Source: Actinokineospora inagensis DSM 44258 (GTDB lineage Bacteria; Actinomycetota; Actinomycetes; Mycobacteriales; Pseudonocardiaceae). From it: a stretch of 64,000 nt of DNA. Each line of letters starts with the position of its first letter. Within the stretch, counting starts at the first letter, position 1. The notes under the pieces are model-generated. The model searched no databases and was not told the DNA's origin. It saw only the letters and a program-made list of their open reading frames with translations. The position numbers and the translations under genes were made by a program. The stretch spans positions 79,746-143,745 of the forward strand of contig NZ_AXWW01000018.1 in the NCBI RefSeq assembly GCF_000482865.1, given 5' to 3'. This document shows positions 42,272 through 52,695 of the stretch, one piece after another.

Positions 42272-45235
42272 TCAAGCGGTGAGGTGGAGGGTTGAGCCGC
42301 TGCGGGATTTGCGGACGTTGAGGCGAGTGGGGATTCGTTGCCGAAGTTCGTCCACATGGGACACGACACCGATGACGCGGCCGCCTGCGCGGAGGGTGTC
42401 GAGGGTGGACATGACCTCGTCGAGGGTGGTGGCGTCGAGGGTGCCGAAGCCCTCGTCCACGAACAGGGTGTCCAGGAGGGCACCGCCACCGGATTCGGCG
42501 GCGACGACGTCGGCAAGGCCGAGGGCCAGCGCGAGGGCGGCGACGAACGACTCGCCGCCGGAGAGGGTTTTGGTGGGGCGGGGTTGGCCGGAGTAGTCGT
42601 CGAGGACGTCGAGGCCCAGGCCGCCGCGAGTGCCCCGCGCACCTGCCTCGTCAGTGTGCTCGAACGAGTAACGGCCCTGGGTCATGTCGCGCAGGCGCAG
42701 GCTCGCGGCGGCGGCGACCTCCTCTAGCCGCGCGGCGAGCACATACGACCGCAGGGACATCTTCGTGCTGTTCTGCCCGCGCCCGTTCACCACGTCGGTT
42801 AGCGCGTCGAGTTCGGCGTACTCGGCGCGCAGCGGGGCGAGTTCCGACCACGCGGTACCGAGGCGCTCCCCGATGGCCGTCAACTGGTCGAACCGGGTCG
42901 ACGTGGTGCGGGACCGGGCGAACGCGTCCTCGGCGGCGGCGCGGGCGGCGGTCGCGGCCTCGACCAGCGGGGCCAGGTCGACGTCCAGGTCGGCCTCGAT
43001 GCCGAACACGTCCGGGTCGGCGAGGGTCGCGTGGTGCTGTTGCTCGGCCTCCACCGCTTCCTGGATGCGCGACCGCAGCTTGTCCATGATCGGTTCGGCG
43101 CGGGCGGCCGTCAGCGCCTCCCCCAGTTCAGCGAAACCGGCGGTGGACACCGTGTCGGCCAAGGCGTCACGCTGCTCCCGCACCCGGTCGTGAGCGGTGA
43201 ACGCAACCGTGTGGGCCTCGATCAGAGCGTCGATCGCGGCGACCACGCCCAGCACGTGTTCCCGCCGCGCGGCCACCGAACGGTATGAACCGCGAGCCGC
43301 GTCCACTTTGGACTCACGCAGGTCGACCGCCGACCGCAGTTCGGTCGCCTCGGAGGTCAAGCGGGCCAATTCGTTATTGAGCTTGGCGTGCTCGTCGCGC
43401 AGCGCTTCGTGATCACGTTCGACACTGGCGACCGCGCGCTCGAATGCACCGAAACGGGACGCCAACTCGTTCGCGCTAACGTACGCGCGATCTGCTTCGG
43501 CGTAAGAGGCTTGTAGGTCCTCTCCGTCCCATCGCATCAACCGTTCCAAGAGGGTGTCTCGCGCGGCCCGAGCACGAGAGACGACACCGGCGGCCTGTTC
43601 GCGGGCACGCAACGCGGCCACCTCTGCCGACTGCGCCTGACGCTCATCAGCGGCGGTCGCGGCGCCCACGGGTACGGGCGCCGGGCGCGGGTGGTCCAAC
43701 CCGCCACAGACAGGGCAAGCGGCTCCGTCAACGAGTCCGGCCGCCAACTCCGCTGCCATACCGTCAAGGCGAAGCTGCCGCAGCCGTAGGACTTCCTCAC
43801 GCGCGGCCTGGTGCTTATCGGTTACCACGCGGTTGTTGTCCTCAGCCTTAACCAGGTCCTTCTCTGTGCCGGGCAGAGCTTTGCGGTCGACCAAGGCAGC
43901 ATCGACCTCGGCGCGACGCGCACGGAGTCCTACGAGCGAGGCGCGAGCCGTAGTGGCCGCTGCGAGGTCTTCACGCGCCCGCTTCAACCGGTCCGGGAAT
44001 TCCGCCAACCGATGCTCGGACTCGACAGCCTGGTTGCGGACTACCTCTTCCCGCTCCCCCAACGCCGTCAATCGCCTCTTATCGGCACGTTGCTGCTCGG
44101 CCTCGGCCACCAATGCGGCAAGACCGCCTGCTTCCTCCCGCAGTTGTCCGACGGCATCACGCAATGTCGGTAGTGCTGCCTCAGCGTCTTCAAAGCCCTG
44201 CGCGGCAACGTCACCGGCTCGGGCGACGACCAGCGCGTCGGCCTCGTCCGCCCGGCGTTCCAGGTTCATCAGCGTCTCGGTAGCGGCAACGACCGGGATG
44301 GCACGTTCCGCTGCTGCCAGTTCTTCCCGCCATGCCACGCGCTCGTGGGCTTGGTGGGCCAACTCGGCCAACCCGTTGACGGCACGGTGCACGCGCTTGA
44401 CTCGGCGGACCAGTTCACGCCCGTCGATCAGGGCCTCGTCCGCCCGGTCTCGGCGCTTAGCAGCCGCTGCGGAGACCTCGGCGGCTTCTCCGGCGGTCTT
44501 ACCGGCCTCGGTGACAACACCGTCCACCCACTCGATGTCCACCTCGTCCGGCGGTTCCAGGTCGGCCGCTTGCGCGAACCGGGCCAACAGTTCGCGGTAG
44601 GCCCCTTGGCGCAGCTCCACCTCGCGGCCGAGGTCGCGACGGTGGTCGCGGAACCACTGCTCGACCCGCTCGAAGTGCTCGGTGCCGAACAGTTTCTCCA
44701 GCAGCTTCTCGCGTTCCTCGGTCGTGGCCCGCAGGAATCGGGCGAACTCACCCTGCGGCAGCAGCACGACCTGGAAGAACTGCTCTTTGGTCATCCCCAG
44801 CAGCCGCTCGACGGTCCGCGCGACCTCATCGATCCGGGTCACACCCTCCGAACGGTGACCCGACGGCGACGGCCCTACCCACGTAAGTGAGGCCCGCGCG
44901 TTCTGCTTCGTGGTGCCGCCACCGCGCCTCTTGGGGCGTTCGAACTCGGGGCTACGAACGATCCGTAGACGATGGCCCTGGACTGTCAGCTCCAACGTCA
45001 CCTCGGTGACCACGTCCGGATCGGCGTAGTCGCACCGCAAGCGTTTGGCCTCGGCGCGCGCGCCGGGGACGGAGCCGAACAACGCGAAGGCGACCGCGTC
45101 GAGCAAGGTGGTTTTACCGGCCCCGGTGTCACCGTGCAGCAAGAACAAGCCCTCGGCGCCGAGCTGGTCGAAGTCGACGCTCTCGCGGCCCACGAACGGC
45201 CCGAACGCGGTCAGCTCCAGGTGGTGCAGCCTCAC
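42272..45235 (-). CDS. sbcC: exonuclease SbcC (Rad50-like SMC ATPase)
   Basis: 987 residues. N-terminal ATPase half with Walker A HGDTGAGKTTLLDA (about 34-47) and the Q-loop LLPQGEFARFLRA. A long coiled coil carries the zinc hook CPVCGG near residue 500. The C-terminal half has the ABC signature LSGGESFVAALALALGLADVV, and Walker B LFVDEGFGTLD. With SbcD it cleaves hairpins and DNA ends during replication and double-strand-break repair. The GTG start overlaps the sbcD stop (GTGA). Confidence 0.95.
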   Translation of the reverse strand: MRLHHLELTAFGPFVGRESVDFDQLGAEGLFLLHGDTGAGKTTLLDAVAFALFGSVPGARAEAKRLRCDYADPDVVTEVTLELTVQGHRLRIVRSPEFERPKRRGGGTTKQNARASLTWVGPSPSGHRSEGVTRIDEVARTVERLLGMTKEQFFQVVLLPQGEFARFLRATTEEREKLLEKLFGTEHFERVEQWFRDHRRDLGREVELRQGAYRELLARFAQAADLEPPDEVDIEWVDGVVTEAGKTAGEAAEVSAAAAKRRDRADEALIDGRELVRRVKRVHRAVNGLAELAHQAHERVAWREELAAAERAIPVVAATETLMNLERRADEADALVVARAGDVAAQGFEDAEAALPTLRDAVGQLREEAGGLAALVAEAEQQRADKRRLTALGEREEVVRNQAVESEHRLAEFPDRLKRAREDLAAATTARASLVGLRARRAEVDAALVDRKALPGTEKDLVKAEDNNRVVTDKHQAAREEVLRLRQLRLDGMAAELAAGLVDGAACPVCGGLDHPRPAPVPVGAATAADERQAQSAEVAALRAREQAAGVVSRARAARDTLLERLMRWDGEDLQASYAEADRAYVSANELASRFGAFERAVASVERDHEALRDEHAKLNNELARLTSEATELRSAVDLRESKVDAARGSYRSVAARREHVLGVVAAIDALIEAHTVAFTAHDRVREQRDALADTVSTAGFAELGEALTAARAEPIMDKLRSRIQEAVEAEQQHHATLADPDVFGIEADLDVDLAPLVEAATAARAAAEDAFARSRTTSTRFDQLTAIGERLGTAWSELAPLRAEYAELDALTDVVNGRGQNSTKMSLRSYVLAARLEEVAAAASLRLRDMTQGRYSFEHTDEAGARGTRGGLGLDVLDDYSGQPRPTKTLSGGESFVAALALALGLADVVAAESGGGALLDTLFVDEGFGTLDATTLDEVMSTLDTLRAGGRVIGVVSHVDELRQRIPTRLNVRKSRSGSTLHLTA

Positions 45236-46374
45236 TCGGGCTCCTTACCAGCGACGGCGGCCAGTGCCTCCCGTAGGAGCGCGCGCTCGGTGGTGGTCGG
45301 CGGACTGTTGCGGGTGTCCTCAACGAAACAGCAGGCGACTTCCTCGTCACTGCGGCCGCGCACCGTGTCGGCGTACCGCAGCGCCTTGGGCCTGCCGCCC
45401 TCCGGCTGCCAATCCAGGTGCAGCGCGTGCGGGAACCGTGCGCGCAGCCTGCGCATGGCGTCCAGTTGGCGCACCTTGTCGGTCAGCTCGATGGACAGGA
45501 ACTTCTCGACCTCGGGCTCGTAGGCGGGGTTGGTCAGCAGATCCCGTAGTTCGCCGCGCAGCTTCCCCAGGGCTCTTGGCACGGGCAGCTCACGGCGCTC
45601 GACACCGGCAAGACCGCCCGCGTCCAACTCGACCAGCCACACCGACTTGCGGTGGTGGATCTCCGAGAACGAGTACGCGAGGGGGCTACCGGAGTACCGG
45701 AGGTGGTCGGCCAAGGTCTGGGGACCGTGCAGGTGACCAAGGGCCGCGTAGTCGATACCGGCGAAGATCGACCCGGGCACATGTGGGACCCCACCGACCG
45801 CGATAGTGCGCTCCGAGTCGCTTGTCTCCCCGCCGATGACGAACGCGTGCGCGAGAACCACCGACCTGGCCTGGCGCGACGCCAAGTCGTCCTTCACGCG
45901 TCGCATAGCTTCACCGAGCACGGCGGCATGGCCGCGCAGCTCAAGGTCACCGAGGGCATGACGGGCGAGCTCGGGTTCCAGGTACGGGATGCCGTAGAAG
46001 GCCACGGGGCCGTACACGTCATCGATCACGACAGGCTCGTGCAGCTCGGCGATCGTGGTGCGCAGGTACAGCCCGCCAGCCTGCGCGAAACCGGCGAACG
46101 CGCCCAGCCGCGGCGCGGAGTCGTGGTTGCCCGGGGTGACGACGATCTTGGCGCCCGCGGCGGCGATCCGGCGCAGCACCCGGGCGCCCGCGTCCACCGC
46201 CTCGGCTGAGGGCACCGCTCGGTCGTAGAGGTCGCCGGACACGACGACCACGTCCACCCGCTCGTCGGCCACCAGGTCGGCCAGGCCGCCGAGCACGGAT
46301 TCCTGCTCGGCCAACAGGTCCCGGCCGTGGAACGGGCGACCCACGTGCCAGTCGGAGGTGTGCAGGACCCGCAT
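45232..46374 (-). CDS. sbcD: exonuclease SbcD (Mre11-like nuclease)
   Basis: 380 residues. Metallophosphoesterase motifs: DWHVG (Asp8, His10), SGDLYDR, GNHDSAPRL, AHAFV and LGHLHGPQ. The C-terminal capping domain follows, with the SbcC-binding tail. ATG 46372-46374 starts directly at the conserved MRVLHTSDWH; the longer frame upstream overlaps the rmuC promoter. First gene of the sbcDC operon. Confidence 0.95.
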   Translation of the reverse strand: MRVLHTSDWHVGRPFHGRDLLAEQESVLGGLADLVADERVDVVVVSGDLYDRAVPSAEAVDAGARVLRRIAAAGAKIVVTPGNHDSAPRLGAFAGFAQAGGLYLRTTIAELHEPVVIDDVYGPVAFYGIPYLEPELARHALGDLELRGHAAVLGEAMRRVKDDLASRQARSVVLAHAFVIGGETSDSERTIAVGGVPHVPGSIFAGIDYAALGHLHGPQTLADHLRYSGSPLAYSFSEIHHRKSVWLVELDAGGLAGVERRELPVPRALGKLRGELRDLLTNPAYEPEVEKFLSIELTDKVRQLDAMRRLRARFPHALHLDWQPEGGRPKALRYADTVRGRSDEEVACCFVEDTRNSPPTTTERALLREALAAVAGKEPE

Positions 46375-46497
46375 GACGCGCCAGGCTAGGCCGATCTTGC
46401 CCCCGATCGGGGGAGGCTCGCCGCTCGAACGCGCGTTCGAGCTGGTTCTGTCGGGGCAATGCGGTACATCTGGAACCCGAGGAAAGGAGGCATGACC

Positions 46498-47442
46498 GTG
46501 ACCGCCGTGCTCGGCACCGTCGTCGCCGTGCTCGCCCTGCTGCTGGTCGCGGCGGGCGGGTTGTTCTGGCGGCTCTACACCGACGTCCAGCGCCGCGCCG
46601 ACGCCGCGCGCGCCGAGGTGATCGCCGAACGCCACCGGGCGGACGGCCAGCAGACCGCGCTGCGCCGCTACGAGGTGGCGTTCGCGTCCATCAGCGGCCG
46701 CGGCGAACTGGGCGAACAGGTGCTCGTGGAGACCGCGCGCGCCCTGGGCTTACGCGAGGGTCTGCACTACACGGTGCAGACCGACGTCGCGGGCGGCGGC
46801 GCGGCCCGACCCGACCTGCTGCTGCTGGTTGGCGACGAGCGCCGGGTCCCGGTCGACGCGAAGATGAGCATGGCCACCTGGGCGGAGGCCGTGGAGACCG
46901 ACGACGCCGAGGAACGGCTGGACGCGCTGCGGGTGCACGTGCGCAACCTCCGGTCCCGGGCGGCGGAGTTGGCGGGCAAGGGCTACCAGCGGTGGGCGGA
47001 CGCGATCTACGGGACGATCATGTTCGTGCCGTCGGACGCGGCCGTGGTCGCCGCCATGGACGCCGATCCGACCCTGCTGCGCTGGCTGCTCGACCGGCGG
47101 GTGTTCCTGTGCGGGCCGACCGGGTTCGCCGTGCTCGCCTCGGCCGCCCTGTTCGCGGCCACCGAGCGCACCATCGCCGCCGACGTCGCCGCGGTCCGGT
47201 CCGGGGCCGACGCGGCGCACCGGACGGCGTCCGCGGCCATCGACGCGGTGAACCTGTCGAGCACCCACCTGCAGCGGTTTCTTTCCGCCCGCCGCCGGGA
47301 ACTCGACGCGCTGGAGCAGTTCCGGTCGTCGGTGACCCCGTTGAGCGAGGCGGCCGCGAACCCGACGCAGGTCCCTGAGCTGCGCAGAGTCGAGGAGGCG
47401 CTGGCCGCGGGCAACGGCGACGCGGAAGGCATGACGGCGTAA
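46498..47442 (+). CDS. rmuC: RmuC-family DNA recombination protein
   Basis: About 314 residues: one N-terminal membrane helix (VLGTVVAVLALLLVAAGG), a short coiled coil (YTDVQRRADAARAEVIAERHRA), and the RmuC nuclease-like core with RPDLLLLVGDERRVPVDAKMSM, and YGTIMFVPSDAAV. The family limits inversions between short inverted repeats. GTG 46498 has AAAGGAGG at seven bases; the ATG at 46492 lies only one base after that signal. Divergent from sbcDC, another repeat/hairpin-processing system. Confidence 0.85.
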   Translation: MTAVLGTVVAVLALLLVAAGGLFWRLYTDVQRRADAARAEVIAERHRADGQQTALRRYEVAFASISGRGELGEQVLVETARALGLREGLHYTVQTDVAGGGAARPDLLLLVGDERRVPVDAKMSMATWAEAVETDDAEERLDALRVHVRNLRSRAAELAGKGYQRWADAIYGTIMFVPSDAAVVAAMDADPTLLRWLLDRRVFLCGPTGFAVLASAALFAATERTIAADVAAVRSGADAAHRTASAAIDAVNLSSTHLQRFLSARRRELDALEQFRSSVTPLSEAAANPTQVPELRRVEEALAAGNGDAEGMTA

Positions 47443-47663
47443 TACGGCGATCGGGCGGCGAAGGTTGTCCGGGGTGAGATCCGGAACAGGGCCGCCGAGG
47501 CGAATTCGGCTACCTTGAGTGATCCGAGGTGAGACGCAGAGTCGATAAATGGGCCGGGATACCCGGCAAATCGGTCCGGGTGATCACAACAACGGGTGAC
47601 CCGGGGACGCCGCACGGCCGACGCCCGCCACGGCGTACCCGAGACGGACTACCGTGTACCGGT

Positions 47664-48266
47664 GTGACCGCAACCCGCGATCGCCGAAGCGATCTTGACG
47701 ATGTCTCCCACGCCGCGCCCGCGTGGGACGAACGCCCGATCCTCGGCAGGTCGCGCGGGCTGCCGTGGTGGGGCGCCGTGCTGCTCGCCCTCGGCCTCGC
47801 CGCCGCCGCGGCCGTCATCGACATGCAACTGCACGACGCCCTCGGCAAGATCTACCAGGCCGCCTTCATCATCGGCTGCATCGGCGCCATCTGCCTGGTC
47901 CGCCGCGCCAACCTCTTCGGCCCGATGGTGCAACCGCCGCTGATCTTCGCGGTCACCGCCGTCGCCGCCAACCTGCTCTTGGCCCCGGCCTCCGCGGTTG
48001 GCGGCCTGCGCAAACTCATCTTCACCGTCGGCATCCCGCTGACCAGCAACTTCCCCACCATGGGCATCACCACCGCGATCACGGTCGCCCTCGGGCTCGT
48101 CCGCCTGTTCATCCAGCGCGACCCCAACCGGCACACCAGCACCCGGCCCCCGTCCCGCCCCGCACGCGAGCGGGCCTCGGCAGGCGCCCCCAGCAAATCC
48201 CGCCCCACCCGCGAGCCCGCCGCGGACTCCCGCCCCCGCCGCCCCCGTCCCACCACGCGCGACTAG
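47664..48266 (+). CDS. DUF6542-type membrane protein
   Basis: About 200 residues. Four membrane helices lie between residues 30 and 145 (GLPWWGAVLLALGLAAAAAV; AAFIIGCIGAICLV; PLIFAVTAVAANLLL; a last one with MGITTAITVALGLVRL). The C-terminus is an Arg/Pro/Ser-rich tail of about 50 residues. The small four-helix domain with an actinobacterial Arg-rich tail matches DUF6542, found near ispH/xse in mycobacteria and relatives. GTG 47664 follows TACCGT (47650-47655) and has no Shine-Dalgarno, so it is probably leaderless. Function unknown. Confidence 0.75.
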   Translation: MTATRDRRSDLDDVSHAAPAWDERPILGRSRGLPWWGAVLLALGLAAAAAVIDMQLHDALGKIYQAAFIIGCIGAICLVRRANLFGPMVQPPLIFAVTAVAANLLLAPASAVGGLRKLIFTVGIPLTSNFPTMGITTAITVALGLVRLFIQRDPNRHTSTRPPSRPARERASAGAPSKSRPTREPAADSRPRRPRPTTRD

Positions 48267-48568
48267 CCCCCGCGCACAACCGCCGTACCCACCGCTCGAC
48301 GCCCCCTACGTCCTCGATCGAGCGATTGACGCGACCGCACCCACCTGCGGACGCGAGCCCGCCCACCCGGGGGCCGGGGGCCCATTCCTGAGCCTATCGA
48401 GAACGACGGCTTGTCAAGAGCCGCGCGGGTCGGCTGTGGACAGCTCAGCGCATTGTGGACAATCGCCCGCCCGGCAGGGCGGGGGTGCGCGCGGACTCCG
48501 GTTCCGCGTGCGGCCAGTGCCGGCCGAGCACGGCTGCGCGAGCAACGGGCAGACGGCGCCCCTAAGGG
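48267..48568. other. intergenic region between convergent DUF6542 gene and xseB
   Basis: 302 bases. Contains a G/C palindrome around 48365-48382 (CCCGGGGGCCGGGGGCCC), which may terminate one or both transcripts, and two TGTGGACA motifs near 48434 and 48454. No gene is seen. Confidence 0.4.
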
Positions 48569-48775
48569 CTACCGGTCTTCCGCTTCCGCGGCCGCCAGGG
48601 CGGTTTCGACGCGTTCGCGGGCGCCTGCCAGGTGGCGGTCGCAGATCTTGGCGAGGGATTCGCCGCGTTCCCAGAGGGTGAGGGAGTCTTCCAGGGAGAG
48701 GCCGCCTGCCTCGAGTTTGGCGACAACCTGGGCGAGTTCGTCGCGGGCCTGTTCGTAGCCTGGGGTTTCGGTCAC
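48569..48775 (-). CDS. xseB: exodeoxyribonuclease VII small subunit
   Basis: 68 residues, the usual length. The signature [43 protein letters not shown] identifies XseB. GTG 48773-48775 overlaps the stop of the preceding small gene (GTGA). It activates XseA, encoded two genes upstream, for degradation of single-stranded DNA. Confidence 0.93.
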   Translation of the reverse strand: MTETPGYEQARDELAQVVAKLEAGGLSLEDSLTLWERGESLAKICDRHLAGARERVETALAAAEAEDR

Positions 48776-49155
48776 CGGGTGGGGCTTTCCAGTCGGGGGT
48801 GGGCGCGGGCGATGGCGGTGGCGACCGCCTGGTCGTAGCCGACGAACGCCTCGGCGAAGTCCTCGCCGTCGCGTTCGGCGGCGGCTTCCTCGACGCGGGC
48901 GCGGGCCTGGTCGATGCGGGCGGTGTGGCACGGGCCCGCGTAGGCGGCGGTGGCGTCGGACAGTTCGCGCAGGCGGGATGGCAGTTGGTGGCGGCCGGGG
49001 GCGTCGCAGCCCGCGAGCAGCGCGGCCCAGCACTCGGCGGCGGCCGAGTCGGCGCGGTGCGCGGTGGCCTGGACCACTCGGGCGGCCGGGCTCCGGCCCG
49101 CGTGCGCGGTGGACAGCGTGAGCGGGAGGAACGTGGGTTCGCGGCAGGGTCGCAT
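48772..49155 (-). CDS. uncharacterised 127-residue protein between xseA and xseB
   Basis: 127 residues, Ala-rich and helical, without membrane segments. The N-terminus ([20 protein letters not shown]) is followed by long helices ([44 protein letters not shown], quoted as two helices) and a C-terminus rich in Ala and Arg. Overlap with xseB and a gap of eight bases after xseA make it part of the exonuclease VII operon. In most bacteria xseA and xseB are adjacent, so this inserted gene is a lineage feature. Function unknown. Confidence 0.7.
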   Translation of the reverse strand: MRPCREPTFLPLTLSTAHAGRSPAARVVQATAHRADSAAAECWAALLAGCDAPGRHQLPSRLRELSDATAAYAGPCHTARIDQARARVEEAAAERDGEDFAEAFVGYDQAVATAIARAHPRLESPTR

Positions 49156-49163
49156 CGGTCCGC

Positions 49164-50408
49164 TCAGCTCCCTTCGGCCGTGGCCTCCCGGTCGCCGGTG
49201 ACGACCGCGTGCAGGGCGCCGTCGGCGAGCCGGATGCGGACCTCGGTGCCCTCGGGGGCGTCCTGGACGGAGCGGAGAACCCGGGGAGTCCCGTCGGCAT
49301 CGGTGTGCTGTACGACCGCGTACCCTCGGGAAAGAGTGGCGGCTGGCCCCAAGGTCGTCAAGCGGGCACGCGTGGCGGTCAGCGCGACGGCTTCCGCGTC
49401 CAGCCGGGCCAGCAGCGCCCGGCGACCCCGCCCGACCAGGGCATCCACCTGTTCCGCGTGCCTGCGCAGCGGCGTGAGCGGGTCGGCGATCACGGGTCGG
49501 CTGCGGAGTTGGGCGAGCAACCTGACCTCGCGATCCACCCATCCGTGCAGCGCGCGGCGGGCCCGGTCGCGCATCTGCCGGACCCGGGCGGTCTCCTCGG
49601 CGACGTCCGGGACGACCCGTTTGCCCGCGTCGGTGGGGGTGGAGCAGCGCAGGTCGGCGACGTGGTCGAGCAGCGGGGTGTCCGGTTCGTGGCCGATGGC
49701 GCTGACCACCGGGGTGCGGCAGTCGGCGACCGCCCGGCACAGGGCCTCGTCGGAGAACGGCAGCAGGTCCTCGACGCTGCCGCCACCGCGGGCGATGACG
49801 ATCACCTCGACGTCCGGGTCGCGGTCGAGCACGCGCAGCGCGTCCAAGATCTGCGGCACGGCCAGCGCGCCCTGCACCGCCACGTTCTCCACCCGGAACC
49901 GGACCGCGGGCCAGCGGGCGGTCGCGTTGGCGAGCACGTCACGCTCGGCGGCGGAGGCGCGGCCGGTGATCAACCCGACCGTGTTGGGCAGGAACGGCGG
50001 CCTGCGCTTGCGTCGCGGGTCGAACAGGCCCTCGGCGGTGAGCAGTCTGCGCAACCGCTCGATGCGGGCGAGCAACTCGCCGACGCCGACGGCGCGGATC
50101 TCGTCGGCACGCAGGCTGAGGGTGCCGCGGTTGAGGAAGAACGTCGGTTTCGCGTGGACGATCACGCGGGTGCCGTCCGAGAGCGGCGGTTCGTGGGCGC
50201 GCAACATCTGGGTGGAGCAGGTGACCGTCATGGACACGTCGGCGGCCGGGTCGCGCAGGGTGAGGAAGGCGGTCCCGGTGCCTGGGCGCGCGGAGATCTG
50301 GGTGAGCTGTCCTTCGACCCACACCGTGCCCAGCCGGTTGACCCAGTCGGCGATCTTGCGGGCTACCGTGCGGACCGGCCACGGCTCCTCTGCGGTCGGT
50401 CCCGTCAC
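49164..50408 (-). CDS. xseA: exodeoxyribonuclease VII large subunit
   Basis: 414 residues. An N-terminal OB-fold ([25 protein letters not shown]) is followed by the catalytic domain with [30 protein letters not shown] and [12 protein letters not shown]-type motifs (here [21 protein letters not shown] in part). The C-terminal coiled region ends with LSRGYAVV. The GTG start overlaps the stop of the upstream lipid-droplet-type gene by GTGA. Confidence 0.95.
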   Translation of the reverse strand: MTGPTAEEPWPVRTVARKIADWVNRLGTVWVEGQLTQISARPGTGTAFLTLRDPAADVSMTVTCSTQMLRAHEPPLSDGTRVIVHAKPTFFLNRGTLSLRADEIRAVGVGELLARIERLRRLLTAEGLFDPRRKRRPPFLPNTVGLITGRASAAERDVLANATARWPAVRFRVENVAVQGALAVPQILDALRVLDRDPDVEVIVIARGGGSVEDLLPFSDEALCRAVADCRTPVVSAIGHEPDTPLLDHVADLRCSTPTDAGKRVVPDVAEETARVRQMRDRARRALHGWVDREVRLLAQLRSRPVIADPLTPLRRHAEQVDALVGRGRRALLARLDAEAVALTATRARLTTLGPAATLSRGYAVVQHTDADGTPRVLRSVQDAPEGTEVRIRLADGALHAVVTGDREATAEGS

Positions 50409-50953
50409 GCGTCGGTGGGGTCTGTCGGGTCGGTGTCGCCGGCGGACTTGTCCGCGGAGGCAGCGTCACCGGACGAATCGCGAACTGTGGCCAACCGGCG
50501 AGTGAGCATGCCGATGTAAGAGGGACGGTTGGCGTTGGCGCGTTCGAACGCCAACAACTCCTCCAACGCATCCGCGTCGAATCCCCGTAGTCGGGATCGC
50601 AGTTGCGCGAGCGACAGTTCCGAATAGTCAGCCAGCCCGGCGGGGGCCGCGTCCTCGTGGTCGAACGCGACACAGTCCTCATCGGGCACCCGGTGCGCCA
50701 AGTCCCCCTCGATGTCCTCGTCGAAGGTCGCCCACTCCGGCTCGTCCGGCACCGGCCGCAGCGCCGCGAGCGCCTCGTCCCCCTTGATGGCCAGCTCGGT
50801 GACGTGCTGCTGCACCCGCATGGACACCTGCAGCGCCTGGCTGGCCACGGTCACCGGCAGCCCGGCGATCCGGGTGGGCAGGTCGCGGGCCTGCTCGAAC
50901 GCGGTGGCGGCGAGCCCGGCGGCGACCCGCAACGGCAGCGGGAGTGACTTCAT
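50405..50953 (-). CDS. lipid-droplet-associated-type conserved protein (Rv1109c-like)
   Basis: 182 residues. The first ~45 form amphipathic/hydrophobic helices ([30 protein letters not shown]), the middle is acidic, and the segment [31 protein letters not shown] with [13 protein letters not shown] is the conserved C-terminal domain. Proteins of this type, between xseA and ispH in mycobacteria, are annotated as lipid-droplet-associated. ATG 50951-50953. Role inferred only from that annotation. Confidence 0.75.
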   Translation of the reverse strand: MKSLPLPLRVAAGLAATAFEQARDLPTRIAGLPVTVASQALQVSMRVQQHVTELAIKGDEALAALRPVPDEPEWATFDEDIEGDLAHRVPDEDCVAFDHEDAAPAGLADYSELSLAQLRSRLRGFDADALEELLAFERANANRPSYIGMLTRRLATVRDSSGDAASADKSAGDTDPTDPTDA

Positions 50954-51042
50954 GCTTCTAGCCTGCCCGAGTCCCCGGGTTCTGCACAGCGAGGGGCCGA
51001 GCACACCGGGCACCACGACACCGGCCCGCCGCGCGACGCCCG

Positions 51043-51048
51043 TACCCT
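51043..51048 (+). promoter_or_regulatory. -10 box of leaderless ispH
   Basis: TACCCT ends seven bases before the ispH ATG, and there is no Shine-Dalgarno between them. The geometry predicts that transcription starts on the A of the start codon. The -35 region is poorly conserved. Confidence 0.5.
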
Positions 51049-51055
51049 GGATGGC

Positions 51056-52012
51056 ATGAGCGCCCCCACCAAACGCGTCCTGCTGGCCAAGCCGCGCGGC
51101 TACTGCGCCGGGGTCGACCGGGCGGTGATCACCGTGGAGAAGGCCCTGGAGACCTACGGGCCGCCGGTCTACGTGCGCAAGGAGATCGTGCACAACCGGC
51201 ACGTGGTGGAGACGTTGCGGGAGCGCGGCGCGGTGTTCGTCGACGAGGCGGACGAGGTGCCCGAGGGCGCGCTGGTGGTGTTCTCCGCGCACGGGGTGTC
51301 ACCCGCGGTGCACGAGCAGGCCGCGGCGCGCAACCTGCGCACCATCGACGCGACGTGCCCGCTGGTGACCAAGGTGCACTTCGAGGCCAAGCGGTTCGCC
51401 AAGGAGGATTACGACATCCTCCTGATCGGCCACGAGGGCCACGAGGAGGTCGAGGGCACCGCCGGTGAGGCGCCGGAGCACGTGCAACTGGTGGACAAGG
51501 CGGAGGACGTGGACAAGGTCGTCGTCCGCGACCCGTCGAAGGTGATCTGGCTCTCGCAGACGACGCTGTCGGTGGACGAGACGATGGAGCGGGTCGACCA
51601 ACTGCGCCAGCGGTTCCCGGACCTGCAGAATCCGCCGAGCGACGACATCTGCTACGCCACGCAGAACCGCCAGGTCGCGGTGAAGGCGATGGCGCCGTCG
51701 TGCGACCTGGTGCTGGTGGTGGGCTCGCAGAACTCGTCCAACTCCAAGCGGCTGGTCGAGGTCGCGCTGCTGGCCGGGGCGCGGGCGTCGCACCTGGTCG
51801 ACTTCGCGCACGAGGTCCAGGAGGAGTGGCTGGCCGGGGTGGGCACGGTCGGGGTGACCAGTGGCGCGTCCGTGCCGGACAACCTGGTGATGGACCTGTT
51901 GGCGTGGCTGGCCGAGCGCGGTTACGGCGATGTCGACGAGGTCACCACCGCCGACGAGCGGATCGCGTTCGCGCTGCCCCCCGAACTGCGCAAGGAACTC
52001 AAGAAGTCCTAA
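51056..52012 (+). CDS. ispH: 4-hydroxy-3-methylbut-2-enyl diphosphate reductase
   Basis: 318 residues. The three Fe-S cysteines are Cys17 ([12 protein letters not shown]), Cys101 ([10 protein letters not shown]) and Cys199 ([11 protein letters not shown]). Other landmarks are [29 protein letters not shown] and SSNSKRL. IspH makes IPP and DMAPP, the last step of the MEP isoprenoid pathway. Divergent from the xse operon, as in mycobacteria; probably leaderless. Confidence 0.97.
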   Translation: MSAPTKRVLLAKPRGYCAGVDRAVITVEKALETYGPPVYVRKEIVHNRHVVETLRERGAVFVDEADEVPEGALVVFSAHGVSPAVHEQAAARNLRTIDATCPLVTKVHFEAKRFAKEDYDILLIGHEGHEEVEGTAGEAPEHVQLVDKAEDVDKVVVRDPSKVIWLSQTTLSVDETMERVDQLRQRFPDLQNPPSDDICYATQNRQVAVKAMAPSCDLVLVVGSQNSSNSKRLVEVALLAGARASHLVDFAHEVQEEWLAGVGTVGVTSGASVPDNLVMDLLAWLAERGYGDVDEVTTADERIAFALPPELRKELKKS

Positions 52013-52027
52013 GAGGTCGGCGAGGTT

Positions 52028-52564
52028 CTAAGAGGTCGACGCGGCGGCAAGAGCGCGGAACTCGTTCGCGTCGCCGGTACCGGTAATCAGCAACCGAACG
52101 CCGTTGACGTCGGCGACCCAGGCGAGCTCGTCGCGTCGCCCCGGGAACACCGTCCACTGTGTCCCGTTGACGTCCTCGGTGCCGCGCGCCAGCGACATGG
52201 CACCGGTCTCGGATGTCACCAGCTCCGGTATGTCCGCGTTGGACTGGCTCAACTGGATGTACCTGTCCGGGGTGAGCCACCCGGCGCGGATGACTTTGTC
52301 GTCCGGCTCGACCTTGCCGACGCTCGTGGAGTTGCCGTGCCACTGCGCGGGAACGACCGGTACGCGGACCTTGAACGGCAACTGCGCCTGCGAGAGGTTC
52401 GCGGAGACGTCCACGCGCGGCGCGGCGGCGGGGTCCGCCTGCGGGGCACCAGGGCTGAACGTGCAGGCGCGGGTGAGCCACAGCGGCAGCCCGATGATGA
52501 TCAGCAGGGCCAGCAGCGACAGCAGCATGTCGCGCGGCCCGTGGAGGAGGCGGTTCCCGGCCAT
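52028..52564 (-). CDS. DUF4245-type membrane-anchored protein
   Basis: 178 residues. One N-terminal membrane helix ([18 protein letters not shown]) and an extracytoplasmic domain with [36 protein letters not shown], and a C-terminal [17 protein letters not shown]. This matches DUF4245 proteins, regularly divergent from glpX in actinobacteria. ATG 52562-52564 is used; a GTG six bases upstream is possible. Function unknown. Confidence 0.82.
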   Translation of the reverse strand: MAGNRLLHGPRDMLLSLLALLIIIGLPLWLTRACTFSPGAPQADPAAAPRVDVSANLSQAQLPFKVRVPVVPAQWHGNSTSVGKVEPDDKVIRAGWLTPDRYIQLSQSNADIPELVTSETGAMSLARGTEDVNGTQWTVFPGRRDELAWVADVNGVRLLITGTGDANEFRALAAASTS

Positions 52565-52695
52565 GGCCACATACTCGCAGGCGGCCCGCCGTGACGAGCG
52601 GCACGGCTCCGGCCCACGCAGGTACACACCCTGGTCTGGGAGGATGCGGATTGGTCTGCACAGCGGCAGCCCGCCCGCCGAATCCGGGAGGCAGT

